Source: Shimwellia blattae DSM 4481 = NBRC 105725 (GTDB lineage Bacteria > Pseudomonadota > Gammaproteobacteria > Enterobacterales > Enterobacteriaceae). Taken from it: a stretch of 64,000 nt of DNA. Below the pieces are notes generated by a model. It saw only the letters and a list, made by a program, of their open reading frames with translations. It had not been told where the DNA came from and searched no databases. Position 1 is the stretch's first letter. Every line of letters begins with the position of its first letter. The DNA lies in assembly GCF_000262305.1 (NCBI RefSeq), contig NC_017910.1, forward strand, positions 2,108,001 to 2,172,000, read 5' to 3'. The position numbers were made by a program, and so were the translations under genes. Below are positions 26,406-35,558 of the stretch, in pieces.

Positions 26406-26788
26406 GGTGCCTCCCGGTAAATAAACGTGAAATCCCGCGCCAGGCGATACCGTGTGTGCCCGTTCACCAGATCGGCTTTATCCTGATAAATTCCGCCCCT
26501 GGTGATGTACTGGATCGGCACCCCTTCCAGTACATCGTGTGTCATGCCTCGCCATTCTGACCAGATGGCCTTTTCCTGGGCCAGCAGTCCCGGGTAATCG
26601 TCCACCCGATACAGGGTTATCTGAAAGCGCGCTGAAACCAGCCCCGTACGTAACATGCCGGAATACAGTTCCGGATCGGACACACGCTGATAGGTGACAC
26701 CCTCCAGCTGGTTTTCAGGCAGTAACAGCGGCCAGGCCTCCAGGCCAGTAATACGTTCCAGCGCCGTTTTAATGGCCAGTTCTATCAT
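26402..26788 (-). CDS. Tail terminator / DUF3168-like protein
   Basis: 128 aa from the ATG at 26788 (MIELAIKTALERITGLEAWPLLLPE). The frame is open further upstream but is antisense-like there, and this ATG overlaps the end of the head-closure gene, which suits coupling. Position and the LPENQLEGVTYQRVSD stretch fit the small proteins that cap the tail tube (gpU/DUF3168 type). Confidence 0.7.
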   Translation of the reverse strand: MIELAIKTALERITGLEAWPLLLPENQLEGVTYQRVSDPELYSGMLRTGLVSARFQITLYRVDDYPGLLAQEKAIWSEWRGMTHDVLEGVPIQYITRGGIYQDKADLVNGHTRYRLARDFTFIYREAP

Positions 26789-27116
26789 GTCGGGTATCCC
26801 TCTCAGCCTTAATTTCAATCCTGTCCGGACGGGTACGATCCACTGCCACCACGGTAAACAACAGTTCCTGCCAGCGGATCTGCCAGCCAATCCGGATATC
26901 GGGTCGAGGCCGGAGGGTAAACAGCCAGGTCTCCACCACCTGTTGCTGGTCAAAGGTTCTGATTTTGCGGTTTGATTTCACTTCGGCCATGGCCCATACC
27001 GTGGCGATATCAATCAGTTGATCCGGGATAACCTCGCCCAGCTTTCCGCGAACCGTGCGCGGACATTGCAGAGTGATACGTTTGTTAAGCTCGCCGGCAT
27101 GCAGCACAGACATCAC
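26769..27116 (-). CDS. Phage head closure protein (HK97 gp7/SPP1 gp16-type adaptor)
   Basis: 115 aa starting MMSVLHAGELNKRITLQCPRT, the typical opening of head-closure (head-tail adaptor) proteins, with the WAMAEVKSNRKIRTFDQQQVVETW stretch split around this family's core. It lies between the connector and the tail terminator genes, as in HK97-type phages. Confidence 0.8.
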   Translation of the reverse strand: MMSVLHAGELNKRITLQCPRTVRGKLGEVIPDQLIDIATVWAMAEVKSNRKIRTFDQQQVVETWLFTLRPRPDIRIGWQIRWQELLFTVVAVDRTRPDRIEIKAERDTRHDRTGH

Positions 27117-27132
27117 CGCCTCCTGTTATTTA

Positions 27133-27468
27133 TCAGGCACCGATCCCCACCCGGAAGGGCTCCAGCAACCAGCGAGCCTGCCGGGGGAGCCCTCCGGTAT
27201 CGGGGCCATCTCCGCGATTAGCGTACAATCCGGCCAGAATCATTAATATTGCGCTGTGAACCGAAGGTGTTATTACCATGCCGTGTTCCCCGGCGATACC
27301 GGCCTCCCGGGCGCCTGCCAGTGATAACGGGTCCGGATATAACGGGCGGTTGAGAAACTGAATCGCCGCATCTTCGGCGGCCTGCAGATAGAGCTCTACG
27401 ATCTGTCTCTCGCCGGGCTCATCCACCCTCAGGTGCTCAAGCGCCGTATTCAGATCAACTATCGTCAC
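27133..27468 (-). CDS. Head-tail connector (HK97 gp6-like)
   Basis: 111 aa starting MTIVDLNTALEHLRVDEPGERQIVELYLQAAEDAA, the DNA-packaging/gp6-like signature, with HSAILMILAGLYANRGD near the end. It should form a ring under the portal. Its start overlaps the preceding small gene by 4 bases. Confidence 0.85.
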   Translation of the reverse strand: MTIVDLNTALEHLRVDEPGERQIVELYLQAAEDAAIQFLNRPLYPDPLSLAGAREAGIAGEHGMVITPSVHSAILMILAGLYANRGDGPDTGGLPRQARWLLEPFRVGIGA

Positions 27469-27716
27469 GGCTCACCCGCTTTATTCACCGGTACTGACTT
27501 CATTTTGTTTTCCGGGCCCCACTCCTCAGGGACGATCAGACCATTTGCAGCCAGTTCGGCCGCCCTCTGCCGGGATACAGAGAATGCATCATCCAGGCCA
27601 CGGTAATTATCTCCGTCCAGAAAGCGGCGCTGAGCGCGGACAGGGATCAAGTCGTTATTGCCCTCAGCCGGAAGAGGTATGTCTGTATTTGGGGCGGATT
27701 TTGGGGATGTTTTCAT
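27465..27716 (-). CDS. Small hypothetical head-region protein
   Basis: 83 aa between capsid and connector genes. The middle (RAQRRFLDGDNYRGLDDAFSVSRQRAAELAANGLI) reads like a short helical segment found in small proteins at this place in several siphoviruses. Function unknown. It overlaps the connector start by 4 bases, supporting a real coupled gene. Confidence 0.65.
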   Translation of the reverse strand: MKTSPKSAPNTDIPLPAEGNNDLIPVRAQRRFLDGDNYRGLDDAFSVSRQRAAELAANGLIVPEEWGPENKMKSVPVNKAGEP

Positions 27717-27764
27717 GGGGCACTCCAGTCAGGTGGTGGGGCCAGGCGGCCCCGGTTGTCAGAA

Positions 27765-28988
27765 TCACTTCACCGCTTTCCCCGATACCGCTCCGGTAAC
27801 AAAGGCTTCCGGGCGGTAAACGGCCATGGCCAGGCGCTCCTCTGCCCGGATGGTGACCATATTTTTAATAAAGTCATCTTCGTTTTCCGTGGACAGCAGG
27901 ACCTCAATTTCCATGCGATCGAAAATTTGAGCCGCCATATTAAATGCGCCAGTAAGGAAGGTGTTCTGGGCCATGGCCTGGGTTTCCACCACCGGCAGCC
28001 CCCATATACGTGACACACCACCGTTAACCGGTTGCGCGATGATATACCGACCCTCGTTGTCTTTGGTCAGTTCGATACCGGCCCAGTCAATGGGGTTGAG
28101 TACAAACCCGGATGCCGGATATTCCGCCAGGACAGCCTGTAACACGGCCAGGCGCAGACGATCGATCGGTGTCGCGCTGGCGACCGGAATCGCCGGGGAA
28201 AACTCCTTCGCCTGAGGCAGGATCCCCAGAATATTCGCTCCCGTCCCATCACCGGCCAGTAGCTGTAGCTCCTCTCTGAAGCGCAGGCCATATTGCGCCC
28301 GGCCATCGATATAACTTGCCAGGCCAGGTGCGTCATCCAGGATCTGACGCGAGGCTTTAAAGTGGTGGGCAATCGTGCGCACCGGCGCGTTTTTCAGTTC
28401 AAATTTAATATCTGACTTTGGCTTTTTAGCCCCTTCCTCTACGGTTGCCGCGTTATTGGTAAAGCCGGTTTCCTGTACAAATTCGATGCCGTTAGATGCT
28501 GTTGTCCCGGGGATCAACAGATGGCGAATAGTGAGCGTACGTTCCGGCGGCGCAATAATGCCCGGCATGCGATCAGCTACGACGAGGCTATTTGTGGCAC
28601 TGCCCCCCGTACCGGTGGTCGCAGGCACGTTCATGATGTCTTTTTGTTCCAGTTTGACGCGAATACTCTTGCGGGCAGAGCTGTCCATCCCCTGGTAGGC
28701 TTCGCTTTCCACCACCAGTTGCCCCAGTGTTTTTTGTCCCTGAGGCGCATCCTCAGCCCGGCGGGCGCTTTTCTGCTCAAGCTCTGTCAGACGTTCTTTA
28801 AGCTCGCTGAGCGTATTCAGACTGTCATCGGTACGCTGCTTAAGCTCCTGGGTGACTGTTTCGCCGGACTCCATCTTTTTCCTGATATCTTCACCAAAGT
28901 TTTTCACCTGATCGATGACCTGGGTGAGTTTGGCGGACACCTCGCTGATATTCTGGGGCTGATCTTCCGCGGATTTTTTCTGGTACAT
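27765..28988 (-). CDS. HK97-fold major capsid protein
   Basis: 407 aa. Residues ~10-100 form a charged coiled coil, the delta domain that acts as scaffold and is removed by the protease. The mature capsid part starts near residue 105-125 with VRVKLEQKDIMN-type sequence and contains E-loop, P-domain and A-domain character (FVQETGFTNNAATVEEGAKKPKS, FVLNPIDWAGIELTKD). It sits directly after the prohead protease gene. Confidence 0.92.
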   Translation of the reverse strand: MYQKKSAEDQPQNISEVSAKLTQVIDQVKNFGEDIRKKMESGETVTQELKQRTDDSLNTLSELKERLTELEQKSARRAEDAPQGQKTLGQLVVESEAYQGMDSSARKSIRVKLEQKDIMNVPATTGTGGSATNSLVVADRMPGIIAPPERTLTIRHLLIPGTTASNGIEFVQETGFTNNAATVEEGAKKPKSDIKFELKNAPVRTIAHHFKASRQILDDAPGLASYIDGRAQYGLRFREELQLLAGDGTGANILGILPQAKEFSPAIPVASATPIDRLRLAVLQAVLAEYPASGFVLNPIDWAGIELTKDNEGRYIIAQPVNGGVSRIWGLPVVETQAMAQNTFLTGAFNMAAQIFDRMEIEVLLSTENEDDFIKNMVTIRAEERLAMAVYRPEAFVTGAVSGKAVK

Positions 28989-28997
28989 AATGGTCCC

Positions 28998-29684
28998 TTA
29001 ACGAATGGTCGGGAGAGTGAACTGGCTAAGTTGCCGCACCATGTCAGCAATTGCCGTTTTGGTTTCGCCGTCGTCGCCCCCGGACTCACTCCGGTAAAGC
29101 AGGTTTGACAGCCCACCGCTGGCGATAGCGACGGACTGTGTTTTTGAAAAGCCAGCCTCACGCAGGAACTTTTCGAACTCAGGTAATGACGGGAGATTGC
29201 CGTGGGCCAGTACCGACTTGATCACATCAATACGGGCCTCATCATTGGCGGGGAGCGTGACGATAGATATCTCCACCAGATCGAGCTTTGTCAGGGTACG
29301 GATGCGGGTTTTCTCGTCGTAATTTGATTCCCGGACGTAATAACCAATAGAGAGACCGGTGATAGCCCGGGTTTTCATGCCCCGCCAGGCGGTCTTCGCC
29401 TGATGGGCATCCTCCAGCCACAACACCCCTTCGCCAAATAAACCGTGGCTGTCTTCTTTCAGGCTGCTGATATCCCAGTTACCAATTGGCTCGCCACTCC
29501 GGTGTTGCCAGAGCACGGGGAAAGTGCGCTCTTTTGCCCGGGTTTCCTCTATGGACTCAAGAAAAGCGCCCGGCGCAACAACCTCGTTGTAACTGTCCAC
29601 CACGTTAAAAACCGAACCGTAGCCAGAAAAAAGACCGTCATCGCTGACGGCCTTAATATCGAAATCGAATGCTTTTATCTTCAT
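28998..29684 (-). CDS. Prohead protease (HK97 gp4, U35/S78 family)
   Basis: 228 aa. I chose the ATG at 29684 (MKIKAFDFDIKAV) because its ATGA overlaps the portal stop. Catalytic features of the herpes-type assembly protease are visible: H54 in VLWQHRSGEPIGNW and S101 in RAITGLSIGYYV, with EISIVTLPAN following. It matures the capsid and digests the delta domains. Confidence 0.9.
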   Translation of the reverse strand: MKIKAFDFDIKAVSDDGLFSGYGSVFNVVDSYNEVVAPGAFLESIEETRAKERTFPVLWQHRSGEPIGNWDISSLKEDSHGLFGEGVLWLEDAHQAKTAWRGMKTRAITGLSIGYYVRESNYDEKTRIRTLTKLDLVEISIVTLPANDEARIDVIKSVLAHGNLPSLPEFEKFLREAGFSKTQSVAIASGGLSNLLYRSESGGDDGETKTAIADMVRQLSQFTLPTIR

Positions 29685-31000
29685 GGCGGTGTTTTTGCGC
29701 TGCATGCCGTAGCCTCCTCTGATGTGATCTCCAGCCACTGGCGCAGTGCGCTTTTGGCTGCATCGCTGTCCCCTGTCTTGCCAAGCTGCTCAAGGGGTAA
29801 CAGATTGGACTGAACCGTCAGTTGATCCCCGCCCGGATGGGGTGCCATGTTCTCTTTCTGGCGGGCTTCGTTTCGGGTCATAACGCCGTTCTGGGTCATG
29901 GTGGAATAGAACGCGGCCCTGGCGGCACTGTCAGCCCGCAGAAGCCCCTCAATGGAGAACTCGGCGAAATAGCGGTTACGTTCCCCCGGAATCAGTAAAC
30001 TTTTACGGATGGACTGTTCAATGCGGGTAAGCCAGGGACGCAGGGAAAAGGTCAGAAAGCCAATCAGCATTTGCTCCACGCCGCTGCCCCACATCGTCTG
30101 CCCCTGGGCGTTATGGCCAATAAGCCCCGGCCAGACGCGGAACCAGCGGCAAATTTCCTCAATATTGAACGCCCGGGTCTGGAGCATCTGGGCATCTTCC
30201 GGGTTCATAGTGACGGGCTGAAATTTCATCCCGGCTTCCAGCACCATCATTTTCCCGGTGTGCATCGATCCGGCAAATTGTGCGACCAGCGAGTCGCGAA
30301 TGTCTTCACGTTGCTCTTTCCTGAGAATTTGCTCCATGGACAGTACCCCGCTGGGGCGCATACCGTTTTTGAATACCCGGGCACTGGTTTCATCGGTGGC
30401 CATGGCCATTCCGAGCGTCTGACGGGCATAGCTTATAGGCGATAACCCGATAATACCGTTAGTGCTGAAGGCCCGGATATGCATCAGATCTCTCTCGTGG
30501 ATCTGGCGGGTACCGTGGCTACCAGGATCCCGGTAGGTATAAACCGGTGTACCGGTACTGCTGCGCTCAACTTTCATCCGCTCCGGACGTAAGGGAGTCA
30601 GCGCGGTGATCCTTTTACCGGTGCGGTCAATTTCACCGTAGGCATTTCCCCATAGCAGCAGGCTAGCCATCACCATCTCCCAGAACTCCACCGCAGTCAT
30701 ATCGGCATTGGGCTGGTTATGCAGGAGTTCATACAAAGGGTGCGCAGGAGCCGGTTGTCTGCCATCACGGGTGCGCTCATAAAACCCAACCGGGAGCGTA
30801 GCAATGGTTTCAGATAATAGCCGGACACAGGACCAGACAGCCGACAGTTGCAGGGCTTTATCTACAGTGACCTGTTTCCCGGCGGCAGACTCTCCCCCGG
30901 CGAAAGCCGACCAGAATTCCCCCTCAGTCAGTGACACGGGGATCCCCAGCCAGCGGCGCAAAGCACTTTTCACCCTACCGGGCTTTTGCTCTTTATTCAT
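29681..31000 (-). CDS. Portal protein (HK97 family)
   Basis: 439 aa, the dodecameric DNA gateway. It reads LSAVWSCVRLLSETIATLPVGFYERT near ~50 and NAYGEIDR near ~125, both hallmarks of the HK97-type portal. Six bases separate it from terminase; it overlaps the protease start. Confidence 0.93.
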   Translation of the reverse strand: MNKEQKPGRVKSALRRWLGIPVSLTEGEFWSAFAGGESAAGKQVTVDKALQLSAVWSCVRLLSETIATLPVGFYERTRDGRQPAPAHPLYELLHNQPNADMTAVEFWEMVMASLLLWGNAYGEIDRTGKRITALTPLRPERMKVERSSTGTPVYTYRDPGSHGTRQIHERDLMHIRAFSTNGIIGLSPISYARQTLGMAMATDETSARVFKNGMRPSGVLSMEQILRKEQREDIRDSLVAQFAGSMHTGKMMVLEAGMKFQPVTMNPEDAQMLQTRAFNIEEICRWFRVWPGLIGHNAQGQTMWGSGVEQMLIGFLTFSLRPWLTRIEQSIRKSLLIPGERNRYFAEFSIEGLLRADSAARAAFYSTMTQNGVMTRNEARQKENMAPHPGGDQLTVQSNLLPLEQLGKTGDSDAAKSALRQWLEITSEEATACSAKTPP

Positions 31001-31006
31001 GATGTC

Positions 31007-32740
31007 TCACACGATGATGGGGTTGCTGAAAAAGTCACCAATATCTCCGGAGTCCTCTTCATACCCCTGCGCAGCGCCAATGGCCATGGCGGAGGCCACC
31101 AGCCCGTCAATACGTCCGGTGCTCTTCTTCTTGGCAAAAATACGGTTATCTTTCTGATCGGCTTCGGTAACGGCAGAGGCCGCATTCCAGCGCAGGCAGG
31201 GGTTGGTTTTGATGATAATACTGGCGTCATCCAGCATGCCTTCGAACAATTCAATGGAATGAGGCATCCACAGGCCGGAGTCCTTCGCCTTGTAATAGCC
31301 CTGACCATGGGGAATTAACGGGACCGAAACACCTGCTTCTTCCAGTTCCGGCTCCAGGTATTTGATACGGTACTGATCGAAAGCGACGGCCCGGATATCA
31401 AACTGCAGCGTTAAATCCGCCATACGCTCAGCCACAAAGCCATACTTAACGGCTTTTCCTGGCGTAGTGTGAATATATCCATCCCGGGCCCAGGCGTCAT
31501 AAGGCACCCGGTCCGTTTTTGCTCTGTCCTTCAGGGTGTCTTTTGGTGTCCAGAACTCCACCAGCAACTTACGCTGCTTAGGAAAGAATAAGGCCAGTGA
31601 AGTCAGATCCCGGGAGCCGGATAGATCCAGACCGCCGTAGCACTCTTCTCCGGCCAGTTCATCAACCGCAAAATCACTTTCGCAAGCCATCCAGACGGCG
31701 CTGCTCATCCAGGGATTATCCGCATCCACCCACTGGCAAAAGTTCAGCCGCCGGACAATACTCTCTTTCGACGGCATCCCCCGGGCCTGGATAACCTGCT
31801 CCCGCAGGTAATCGTGGTCGAAGGTATGGCCCAGCGAAGGGTTTGCCTTCTTCCAGCAGGACTCATCTTTTAGCGGATCTTCGCCCTCATCCAGAGAGCA
31901 GATAAACGCAAAGAAACTGTCGTCCTCAATGGCACCGGCGGCAACTTTACGGCCATACTCATGATATTCGTAGCAGACACTGGTTTTATCGTGGCCGCTG
32001 TTGGTGATCATGAAAATCAGCGCCTGGCGTCGGCCTTTCGTACCGGCACGCATCATCTCCACAACAGTATTGCTTTTGTGCTCGTGAACTTCATCGATCA
32101 GGGCACAATGGGGTCGCGGACCAGACTGCCCGTCATCTGAGCTGATGGGCCTGAAAAATGACGCCGCCTGAAGGTACGCCAGATTCCATTCCCTGCCAGC
32201 ACCACCTGATTTCTGGATCCTGGCCGCCAGTGCCGGTGACTGATCCACCATAGCCACAGCGTCACGAAACAGCACCATGGCCTGATCTTTTTTGGTGGCT
32301 GCCGCATAGACTTCTGCCCTGGGCTCTTTATCTGCCGTCAGGCATAACAGGCCTATGCCCGCCGAGAGTGGCGACTTACCCGATCCCTTCCCCGACTCCA
32401 CATACGCCATACGAAACCGACGAAAACCCTGGGCGTTTTTCCAGCCAAAAAGGGAGCCGACAATAAAAGCCTGCCACGGCAGCAGGATAAACGGCTTCCC
32501 CTCAAAGTCGCCACCGTTGAGCTTCAGGACTTTGGCAAAGAAGTCGACTGACCGCCGGGCGGCTTCAGGATCCCAGACCAGCCCCCGGGCGCTGCCAGAC
32601 TCCAGATCCCGTAAATGGCGACTACAGGCATGGCGAATATCGGGCCCGGCCAGTTCTTTTCCTGAGCTCACATCCCTGGCGTAACCGGTGACAGGATCAG
32701 AAGAATTCTGCGAGGGGGTCTTCCTGGTCTTTTTCACCAT
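31007..32740 (-). CDS. terL: Terminase large subunit
   Basis: 577-aa packaging motor and nuclease of the HK97/Terminase_1 type. Walker A is GKGSGKS at 117-123, and Walker B with the catalytic acid is in CALIDEVHEHKS (~215). The nuclease domain shows D in CYGGLDLSGSRDLTSLAL and later acidic residues. It overlaps the small subunit gene by 44 bases. This branch cuts at cos sites in relatives, and an HNH gene two places upstream is consistent with that. Confidence 0.93.
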   Translation of the reverse strand: MVKKTRKTPSQNSSDPVTGYARDVSSGKELAGPDIRHACSRHLRDLESGSARGLVWDPEAARRSVDFFAKVLKLNGGDFEGKPFILLPWQAFIVGSLFGWKNAQGFRRFRMAYVESGKGSGKSPLSAGIGLLCLTADKEPRAEVYAAATKKDQAMVLFRDAVAMVDQSPALAARIQKSGGAGREWNLAYLQAASFFRPISSDDGQSGPRPHCALIDEVHEHKSNTVVEMMRAGTKGRRQALIFMITNSGHDKTSVCYEYHEYGRKVAAGAIEDDSFFAFICSLDEGEDPLKDESCWKKANPSLGHTFDHDYLREQVIQARGMPSKESIVRRLNFCQWVDADNPWMSSAVWMACESDFAVDELAGEECYGGLDLSGSRDLTSLALFFPKQRKLLVEFWTPKDTLKDRAKTDRVPYDAWARDGYIHTTPGKAVKYGFVAERMADLTLQFDIRAVAFDQYRIKYLEPELEEAGVSVPLIPHGQGYYKAKDSGLWMPHSIELFEGMLDDASIIIKTNPCLRWNAASAVTEADQKDNRIFAKKKSTGRIDGLVASAMAIGAAQGYEEDSGDIGDFFSNPIIV

Positions 32741-33158
32741 GAGTTTTGACCTTTGTTCGGGCTGCGGGAGTCAGGCCAAACTCCACCAGGTAGCTTTTAA
32801 AGCGCCGGTCAGCATCCGCAAGCATGGCCACCGCCGGATGCGCTTTAATCAAAAATCCGCCCTCGGTCTGAACCGTATACGTCCGGCCTTCTACGGCAAT
32901 GGTGTTACGCAGTTGCAGAATGTCGGCGTAAATATCACATAACCGCTCAAGTGCCAGCGCATCAGCAACCGTCATAATCTGCATGTCATCAAGCAGTACC
33001 GACAGCTTCCCCCAGGCCAGCATTCCCCAGTCAGTGAGGTGCTCCGGTGGGCTGGGGATCTGGCGGGCTGGACGGGGCTCTTTATCGTTGAGTTTTCGTT
33101 TACCGGGGTTGCCGGCAACCACTTTTAGCTGGGTCGGTTTCTGCCGCCTCCCGGCCAT
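32697..33158 (-). CDS. terS: Terminase small subunit (P27 family)
   Basis: 153 aa with the P27 opening MAGRRQKPTQLKVVAGNPGKRKLNDKEP and a core of AWGKLSVLLDDMQIMTVADALALERLC. Recognises the packaging site and loads TerL. Good ribosome binding site (GGGAGGTTTTC) before the ATG at 33158. Confidence 0.92.
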   Translation of the reverse strand: MAGRRQKPTQLKVVAGNPGKRKLNDKEPRPARQIPSPPEHLTDWGMLAWGKLSVLLDDMQIMTVADALALERLCDIYADILQLRNTIAVEGRTYTVQTEGGFLIKAHPAVAMLADADRRFKSYLVEFGLTPAARTKVKTHGEKDQEDPLAEFF

Positions 33159-33272
33159 GAAAACCTCCCGGAAAAAAACTTTTCATTTCGCGGTTGTGCA
33201 CAAAAAGGAGGGGGCGTGGTCATTCTGGCCTGGGGGGCCTGAGTTTTAACCCACCCCTCCCCCTGGCAATGA

Positions 33273-33626
33273 TCACAGATCAGGTCTGGTGAACCAGTGG
33301 GACGAGGGATCCAGAGGCATGCCATTTTCATCACAGCCGATAATTACCCCGCGTTTTTCCATACGCTGTTTGGTGGAGCCGTGGTGTGGTGCACAAAGTC
33401 CCTGCCAGTTGCCCCGATCCCAGAACAGCTTTTGTGCCCGGGCGATAGCCCGGGGATCACCGGCGCGTAAGGCATCTTTCAGTTTGTGGGGAATAATATG
33501 ATCCACTACCGTGGCGGCAGTGGTCTGCCCCTGCTGCTGGCACATCACGCATAGTGGATGAGCCCGCAGAAATAGCCGCCGGGCTTTATCCCATTTACTG
33601 CCATAGATCCGCGGGTTGCCGGTCAT
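33273..33626 (-). CDS. HNH endonuclease
   Basis: 117 aa. Motif residues are visible: CVMCQQQG (first zinc pair), VVDHIIPHK (catalytic His), NWQGLCAPHHGSTKQ (second pair and final His). HNH proteins next to P27 terminases in HK97-like phages stimulate TerL cleavage of the cos site, so this is probably a packaging factor, not a homing enzyme. Confidence 0.9.
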   Translation of the reverse strand: MTGNPRIYGSKWDKARRLFLRAHPLCVMCQQQGQTTAATVVDHIIPHKLKDALRAGDPRAIARAQKLFWDRGNWQGLCAPHHGSTKQRMEKRGVIIGCDENGMPLDPSSHWFTRPDL

Positions 33627-34051
33627 TCTGCAGGCCGGGTTACGCCACCATCAGCATTCAGTACAGCCTCCGGCATCCGCATAACCAGCGGTTCATTATC
33701 CAGCACTTTCATGCCGTACTGGCCAATCCAGGTTGAGGTCTGGCTAATGTTACTGGCAATAAACTCCATCACTTCACCCATCAGGGTTTTGATGGCCGTT
33801 TCCGGGTTATCACGCCAGTAGCACTCAATAGCCACCAGCAGCGGGTCTGATCCGCTGGCAATACTCTGCGCACCTACGCTGTAGTGCTTTTTACGGGACG
33901 CATCCGTAATGCACTGCAACTGGCTTTGCTGGACGGTTTCCCCTTCCGGACCACATACCTGGGCGGTGATAGTGGCCACCCGGTAACCGGTGTCCTCCTG
34001 GATACCGGAGGCATAGAACAGGGCCAGGGTAAGATCATTACGTAAATACAT
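33623..34051 (-). CDS. Hypothetical phage protein
   Basis: 142 aa (MYLRNDLTLALFYASGIQEDTGY...), overlapping the HNH start by 4 bases. No motif recognised. The composition is soluble alpha/beta. It sits between lysis and packaging genes, in the late operon. Confidence 0.6.
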   Translation of the reverse strand: MYLRNDLTLALFYASGIQEDTGYRVATITAQVCGPEGETVQQSQLQCITDASRKKHYSVGAQSIASGSDPLLVAIECYWRDNPETAIKTLMGEVMEFIASNISQTSTWIGQYGMKVLDNEPLVMRMPEAVLNADGGVTRPAE

Positions 34052-34054
34052 GGG

Positions 34055-34327
34055 TTAGAGTCTCCAGTTGCGCTGACCACGTTTTCGGCGGCCCTGAGGG
34101 TGCGGTGTGTCAGATTCAGTAGGGGTAGATTGAGGATCTTCGGAATGTTCAGACCGGGTATCCTGCGGCCCGGTGACCTCCTCGGCAATTGTCGTGGTTA
34201 ATACCGGGCGACTGCCCTGTACATGGGTAAAGCTCAGTGCCTGAATGGCCTTGTCGATCAGCGACTGGCCGTCGATCTCCAGGGCGACAAGTGCCCCATC
34301 GATGTACTCGATTTTGAAACCCTTCAT
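34055..34327 (-). CDS. Hypothetical phage protein with disordered tail
   Basis: 90 aa from the ATG at 34327 (MKGFKIEYIDGALVALEIDGQSL), which has a purine-rich ribosome binding site (GGAGCC area). The first ~50 residues are ordered. The rest is Pro/Ser/Glu-rich and ends RRKRGQRNWRL. Function unknown; it immediately precedes the 142-aa gene. Confidence 0.55.
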   Translation of the reverse strand: MKGFKIEYIDGALVALEIDGQSLIDKAIQALSFTHVQGSRPVLTTTIAEEVTGPQDTRSEHSEDPQSTPTESDTPHPQGRRKRGQRNWRL

Positions 34328-34443
34328 GGAGGCTCCGGTGGAAAGCGGGAGAAATGTCGTAAGCTGCGGGGGATAAAACCGTTGAATCGGATCGTTACAA
34401 TTAAGCCCCACATCTGTGGTGGGCTGCACAAAGACGGGGAGTA

Positions 34444-34914
34444 TTAGTGGCGACACTGCGACCTGACATATTCTTGCAGGTACTTCACTTTTTGCTGATC
34501 GCTGATAATCCCGGCTCTGATACGGAGAATGTTTCGTCCAGCAAGCTCAGAGAGTTCGATACTGGCATCATCGCCCACGCCGCCGGTGCTGGTGGTGGGG
34601 GCTGACGCGGGTGCGGTACAGGTCCCCTGGATCCGCACCCGGCCACCAGCATCAAGCCTGCGCTGCAGAACATTATTTTTAGCCTTTGCATCTGCTAACT
34701 CCCTGGTATATCTGGCATCAAGAGATTCAATATCCCGTTGCCTGGCCTGCATTTCCGTAATCATGCCCGAGGCCTTTTTCAGCGCCAGAGCAGACTCGTC
34801 ACGTTGTGCCTTATAGCTAATGGCATTACTGCGATAATAATGCGCCATCGCAGCCAGCAAACTGCATATCCCCAACAACGCGGCCACTAACACCGGATGA
34901 TGTAATAATCTCAT
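34444..34914 (-). CDS. Rz: Inner-membrane spanin Rz
   Basis: 156 aa from the ATG at 34914 (MRLLHHPVLVAALLG); a GTG four codons earlier overlaps the endolysin stop and is an alternative. One N-terminal membrane helix (~8-26) is followed by a long periplasmic coiled coil (~28-90). Together with Rz1, encoded within it in another frame, it fuses inner and outer membranes at the last step of lysis. Confidence 0.88.
   Translation of the reverse strand: MRLLHHPVLVAALLGICSLLAAMAHYYRSNAISYKAQRDESALALKKASGMITEMQARQRDIESLDARYTRELADAKAKNNVLQRRLDAGGRVRIQGTCTAPASAPTTSTGGVGDDASIELSELAGRNILRIRAGIISDQQKVKYLQEYVRSQCRH
34485..34691 (-). CDS. Rz1: Outer-membrane lipoprotein spanin Rz1, nested in Rz
   Basis: 68 aa in a different frame entirely inside Rz. 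The lipoprotein signal MQRLKIMFCSAGLMLVAGC ends in a lipobox with Cys19 as the acylated residue, followed by the proline-rich stretch VPHPRQPPPPAPAA typical of Rz1. The nested layout matches lambda Rz/Rz1. Confidence 0.88.
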   Translation of the reverse strand: MQRLKIMFCSAGLMLVAGCGSRGPVPHPRQPPPPAPAAWAMMPVSNSLSLLDETFSVSEPGLSAISKK

Positions 34915-34922
34915 GATCCCTC

Positions 34923-35555
34923 TCACCCGGTCAGAGCCGACAGCGCAAGCCCGAATTTACGACGCCGGGCACTCAGACCATTGGCTCCGCCGTTAATAAT
35001 GCGCGTTACCCGGGAGAGATTACCGGTATACCGCAGACACCCTTTGGCAGAGTAAAACCAGGCTGCGGAACGGGCCGCATAACTGTCCTGCTCCAGAAGC
35101 TCCGGATTAGCGACCAGGTCAATCTTCAGCGCAATACCGCAATCCAGATAATTTGTCCGTCCGGTTATCTGTTTCAGCCCTCTCCCGCGGTATTTCCAGC
35201 CATCGCCCGGCGCCCGGTTCCCGAGATTTTCTTTCCCCCACTCGCCGCCATAAACCAGATTAGCTATCGCTTTCTGATTTGCCTGCTGACCGGCGGTGCG
35301 CCCCAGGGCAAGTGCCTGTTGCTCTGTAATACGGTGTCTGCCAAATACCGGCACTAACCTGTCGGCTGCATAATTAAGGCTTTCCACCAGCCTCTTAAAG
35401 CCACCTGATTCATGCCCGATCTGGGCAATAAACATCGCCACATCAGCAGGCGATGAAATACCAAACTCTTTTAATGCGGCCGAGACATGCGGATACCAGC
35501 GCGCAGCCAGCCCGGCGCTGATACCTGCCGCCCGTTGAAACTGTTGTTGATTCAT
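34923..35555 (-). CDS. GH19-type endolysin
   Basis: 210 aa, chitinase-like (glycoside hydrolase 19) muramidase that cuts peptidoglycan glycan strands. Catalytic glutamate E49 lies in IGHESGGFKR, a second acidic residue is E105 in VYGGEWGKEN, and the YRGRGLKQITGRTNY motif matches the family's RGRGPIQITG. There is no signal peptide, so export depends on the holin encoded three bases upstream. Confidence 0.92.
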   Translation of the reverse strand: MNQQQFQRAAGISAGLAARWYPHVSAALKEFGISSPADVAMFIAQIGHESGGFKRLVESLNYAADRLVPVFGRHRITEQQALALGRTAGQQANQKAIANLVYGGEWGKENLGNRAPGDGWKYRGRGLKQITGRTNYLDCGIALKIDLVANPELLEQDSYAARSAAWFYSAKGCLRYTGNLSRVTRIINGGANGLSARRRKFGLALSALTG

Positions 35556-35558
35556 AAG

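Noticed and set aside
33273..33626. Homing HNH endonuclease
   Set aside because: It sits in the conserved slot next to terminase of HK97-type phages with no intron or interrupted gene, so a packaging role is more likely.
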